Origin: Prevotella sp.
Lineage (GTDB): Bacteria; Bacteroidota; Bacteroidia; Bacteroidales; Bacteroidaceae
DNA length: 64,000 nt
Direction: 5' to 3'
Assembly: GCA_017617615.1 (NCBI GenBank)
Contig: JAFZVV010000007.1
Coordinates: forward strand, 124,001-188,000
A model generated the notes under the pieces. The model was given only the letters and a program-made list of their open reading frames with translations, was not told the origin of the DNA and searched no databases. Shown here piece after piece: positions 62,593 to 64,000 of this stretch. The position numbers were made by a program, and so were the translations under genes. The first letter of the stretch is position 1; every line of letters starts with the position of its first letter.

Positions 62593-63195
62593 ATGGACAC
62601 CACTTTCCTTGAAGCCCACTGGCTCGATATCACCACCACACTGCTCGGACTCGCCTATATCCTCCTGGAATACAAGGCGAGCATCTGGCTGTGGCTGGTG
62701 GGATTCCTCATGCAGGCCCTCGACATCGTGCTCTACTACGACAAGGGGCTGTATGCCGACTGCGGCATGGAGTTCTACTACATCGCCATGACCATCTACG
62801 GATTCGTCAACTGGAAATTCATCAAGGGAAGCAAAAGTCCGGAAAAGAAACAAGAACTGCCCGTCACGCATTTCAAGCGCAGCCTCATCATGCCTTGGAC
62901 AGTAGCCACACTCGCCATCTGGGGAGTCATCTGGTGGCTGCTGGCTACCAAGACCAACTCCACCGTACCCGTAGCCGACAGCTTCACTACAGCACTGAGT
63001 TTCGTCGGCATCTGGGCACTCGCACGCAAATACCTCGAGCAATGGCTCATCTGGATTGCGGTCGACGTGGTGACATGCGGACTCTACATCTATAAAGACA
63101 TTCCTTTCAAGGCAGGATTGTATGGTCTCTACGTGGTCATCGCCATCATGGGATACATAAAATGGAAAAAAATGATGACGAAACATGCCTCATGA
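62593..63195 (+). CDS. pnuT: PnuT-type thiamine transporter (PnuC family)
   Basis: 200 aa, six or seven membrane helices. Family features are LGLAYILLEYKASIWLWLVG, YADCGMEFYYIAMTIYGFVN and WIAVDVVTCGLYIYKDIPFK. PnuC-family proteins carry vitamins down a gradient; the member placed behind a TPP riboswitch and a TonB receptor is the inner-membrane thiamine carrier PnuT. It starts 3 bp after the receptor stop. The thiamine pyrophosphokinase gene often found next is absent. Confidence 0.9.
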   Translation: MDTTFLEAHWLDITTTLLGLAYILLEYKASIWLWLVGFLMQALDIVLYYDKGLYADCGMEFYYIAMTIYGFVNWKFIKGSKSPEKKQELPVTHFKRSLIMPWTVATLAIWGVIWWLLATKTNSTVPVADSFTTALSFVGIWALARKYLEQWLIWIAVDVVTCGLYIYKDIPFKAGLYGLYVVIAIMGYIKWKKMMTKHAS

Positions 63196-63345
63196 GAGGC
63201 TTGCACACCATCCTTCAAGCAAGCAAAAAGAATGGTGGTTGCTGCATGAAACCACGCAAAAAGACACAAAAGTGTTCACGTTTGAGGACAAGGCAAAATT
63301 GTGTCCGCACACAGTGAAATTATTATGAAAATAATTGCAAAAATA

Positions 63346-63377
63346 TTTGCAAAAACGCACAAAAATTTATAATTTTG
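63346..63377 (+). promoter_or_regulatory. Strong plus-strand promoter with no coding gene behind it
   Basis: TTTG at 63346-63349, a 20-bp spacer, and TAATTTTG at 63370-63377. The next bases GCATCGTTA are identical to those after the promoter at 20965. Confidence 0.6.
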
Positions 63378-63383
63378 CATCGT

Positions 63384-63566
63384 TAAAAAATGATTGTAAA
63401 ATCAACCCTTAAAATTGACGCGATTTAGACAAAGACAATAATAATTTTCGCTAAAACCTCACCTTTGTGAGGTAAGTCCCCTCGAGAGAGTCGACATCTT
63501 TGAGTTAATTTATTTTAGTAAGTTATAAGATATGCACTTGTTCGTGAGAACAGGTGCATGTTTTTT
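63384..63566 (+). ncRNA. Candidate small RNA (about 183 nt)
   Basis: The unit runs from the 63346-63377 promoter to a 12-bp terminator stem (ATGCACTTGTTC with GAACAGGTGCAT, 63532-63559) and six T. Inside lies the perfect hairpin CCTCAC-CTTT-GTGAGG near 63458. No open frame with a plausible start was seen. Size and layout allow a 6S-like or other regulatory RNA, but no signature was recognised. Confidence 0.5.
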
Positions 63567-63571
63567 GGTTT

Positions 63572-63680
63572 GAGATTTGAGGTTTATCATTCTTTGAATG
63601 ATGAACATCGGCGGCGCCTCAGCATACTGAAAGCAAGCTTTCGTCTGCCTGCGGCTTGCACGATATTTGAGATTTAAGAT
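63572..63680. repeat. Mosaic intergenic repeat, copy 2
   Basis: The counterpart of 31177-31275. Positions 63572-63626 differ from copy 1 at only a few bases, and the later GCTTGCA..ATATTTGAGATTT part also corresponds. It contains GAACATCGGCGGCGCC, which recurs at about 40050. Confidence 0.75.
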
Positions 63681-63705
63681 TTAAGCTGAGTCACAAGTCT
63701 ATTGT

Positions 63706-63789
63706 CCCTTTAACTTCCCTTTTAACTTCCCTTTAACTCCCCTTTAACTTCCTTTTTAGGAATACTTCCCTTTAACTTCCCTTTAGTTA
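63706..63789. repeat. 11-bp tandem repeat, CCCTTTAACTT type (about seven units)
   Basis: Six units of 11-12 bp and one longer unit (63751-63767). The same unit as at 40207-40250. Confidence 0.85.
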
Positions 63790-63791
63790 CT

Positions 63792-63821
63792 AAAAAAGGA
63801 GGATGTATCGCTACATCCCCC
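63792..63821 (-). terminator. Terminator of dnaA
   Basis: GGAGGATGTA (63798-63807) pairs with TACATCCCCC (63812-63821) around TCGC with near-perfect complementarity. On the minus strand the stem is followed by six T. It lies about 25 bp after the dnaA stop. Confidence 0.8.
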
Positions 63822-63845
63822 TCTTCAAAACTTGAGTGTCAGTTA

Positions 63846-64000
63846 TCATTTAAGTTTGAAAGAATTTTCAATGCTGATGATTTCGTCCTGGAACTGGCGA
63901 TCGACCTTCATGCGCTCCTCCACCTTCTCACAACTGTGAAGCACGGTGGAATGGTCGCGTCCGGCAATGAGTTTGCCAATCCTCGCAGCAGGCATCTTGG
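63846..64000 (-). CDS. dnaA: Chromosomal replication initiator DnaA, C-terminus (partial)
   Basis: The last 51 codons are present and the gene runs off the right edge. The visible part is domain IV: KMPAARIGKLIAGRDHSTVL followed by HSCEKVEERMKVDRQF. The GRDHSTVLHS segment matches the DnaA signature G(G/N)RDHSTVLHA that contacts the DnaA box. The protein ends ENSFKLK. Because only the DNA-binding end is seen, a DnaA-like paralogue cannot be excluded. Confidence 0.85.
   Translation of the reverse strand, partial: KMPAARIGKLIAGRDHSTVLHSCEKVEERMKVDRQFQDEIISIENSFKLK

Larger units (their letters stand above)
63196..63845. other. Non-coding region with a candidate RNA gene and repeats
   Basis: 650 bp between pnuT and dnaA. 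It holds the promoter-terminator unit 63346-63566, the second mosaic repeat copy (63572-63680), the 11-bp array (63706-63789) and the dnaA terminator. No DnaA-box cluster or AT-rich unwinding element was recognised, so oriC is not claimed. Confidence 0.6.

Noticed and set aside
63196..63845. Origin of replication next to dnaA
   Set aside because: No cluster of DnaA boxes or AT-rich unwinding element was seen, and the interval is filled by repeats and a candidate RNA gene.

Overview
The window is a single 64 kb chromosomal segment from a Bacteroidota member, most likely a Prevotella-type Bacteroidales. Evidence: promoters fit the Bacteroidota -7 element TAnnTTTG; there are two type IX secretion (T9SS) proteins (a PorE-like OmpA lipoprotein and a T9SS plug-domain protein); there is a C10 (streptopain-type) protease, a BspA-like leucine-rich repeat protein, a GxxExxY protein, and TonB-dependent thiamine uptake behind a TPP riboswitch. 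No rRNA, tRNA, insertion sequence, phage or CRISPR array was seen. The right edge holds the C-terminus of a probable dnaA.

Layout. 0-10 kb: an ECF sigma factor with the start of its partner gene, an exported retropepsin/PDZ protein, a Y-family polymerase with a YolD-like partner, an alpha/beta hydrolase, a coupled small-ORF pair, a fused double GNAT and secreted hypotheticals. 10-17.6 kb: a co-directional run of LUD protein, topoisomerase III, PorE-like protein, RsmF-like methyltransferase, thyA and folA. 17.6-24.2 kb (mostly minus): Lrp, an exbB-X-exbD-exbD operon, a divergent ClpX-like ATPase behind a long hairpin-rich leader, and two lipoproteins. 24.4-31.2 kb: NDP-forming acyl-CoA synthetase, bcp, T9SS plug protein, FucI-like protein and C69 dipeptidase. 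31.3-34.6 kb (minus): rnz, lipoprotein, mazG and a secreted protein. 34.8-41.4 kb: valS, C10 protease, alanine dehydrogenase. 41.5-49.3 kb (minus): a surface-protein region with LRR/dockerin protein, GxxExxY gene beside a phased repeat array, small MKKQYIQP peptide, cohesin-like protein and three more secreted proteins. 49.5-64 kb: kdsB, glnA-sbcD-sbcC, a lipoprotein with a GH94 cellobiose phosphorylase, and the TPP riboswitch-TonB receptor-pnuT unit.

The strongest unexplained material is of two kinds. First, candidate systems: a five-gene secreted operon combining a cohesin-like module with dockerin-type repeats (44081-49313); a GxxExxY nuclease-like gene bracketed by ATTCATG repeats that recur once per helical turn (43193-43960); and a ClpX-like ATPase that lost the zinc-binding domain but keeps an IGF-type loop, preceded by about 290 nt of leader holding five hairpins (21214-22830). 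Second, intergenic architecture: a family of 9-bp-period minisatellites at seven loci, one read in frame inside SbcC; 11-bp repeats at two loci, one running into the alanine dehydrogenase stop codon; 28-bp hairpin elements beginning exactly at stop codons; and two promoter-to-terminator intervals that look like small RNA genes (20979-21066 and 63384-63566).

Gene functions come from reading motifs in the translations. No database search was run, so family assignments rest on recognised motifs, length and context.
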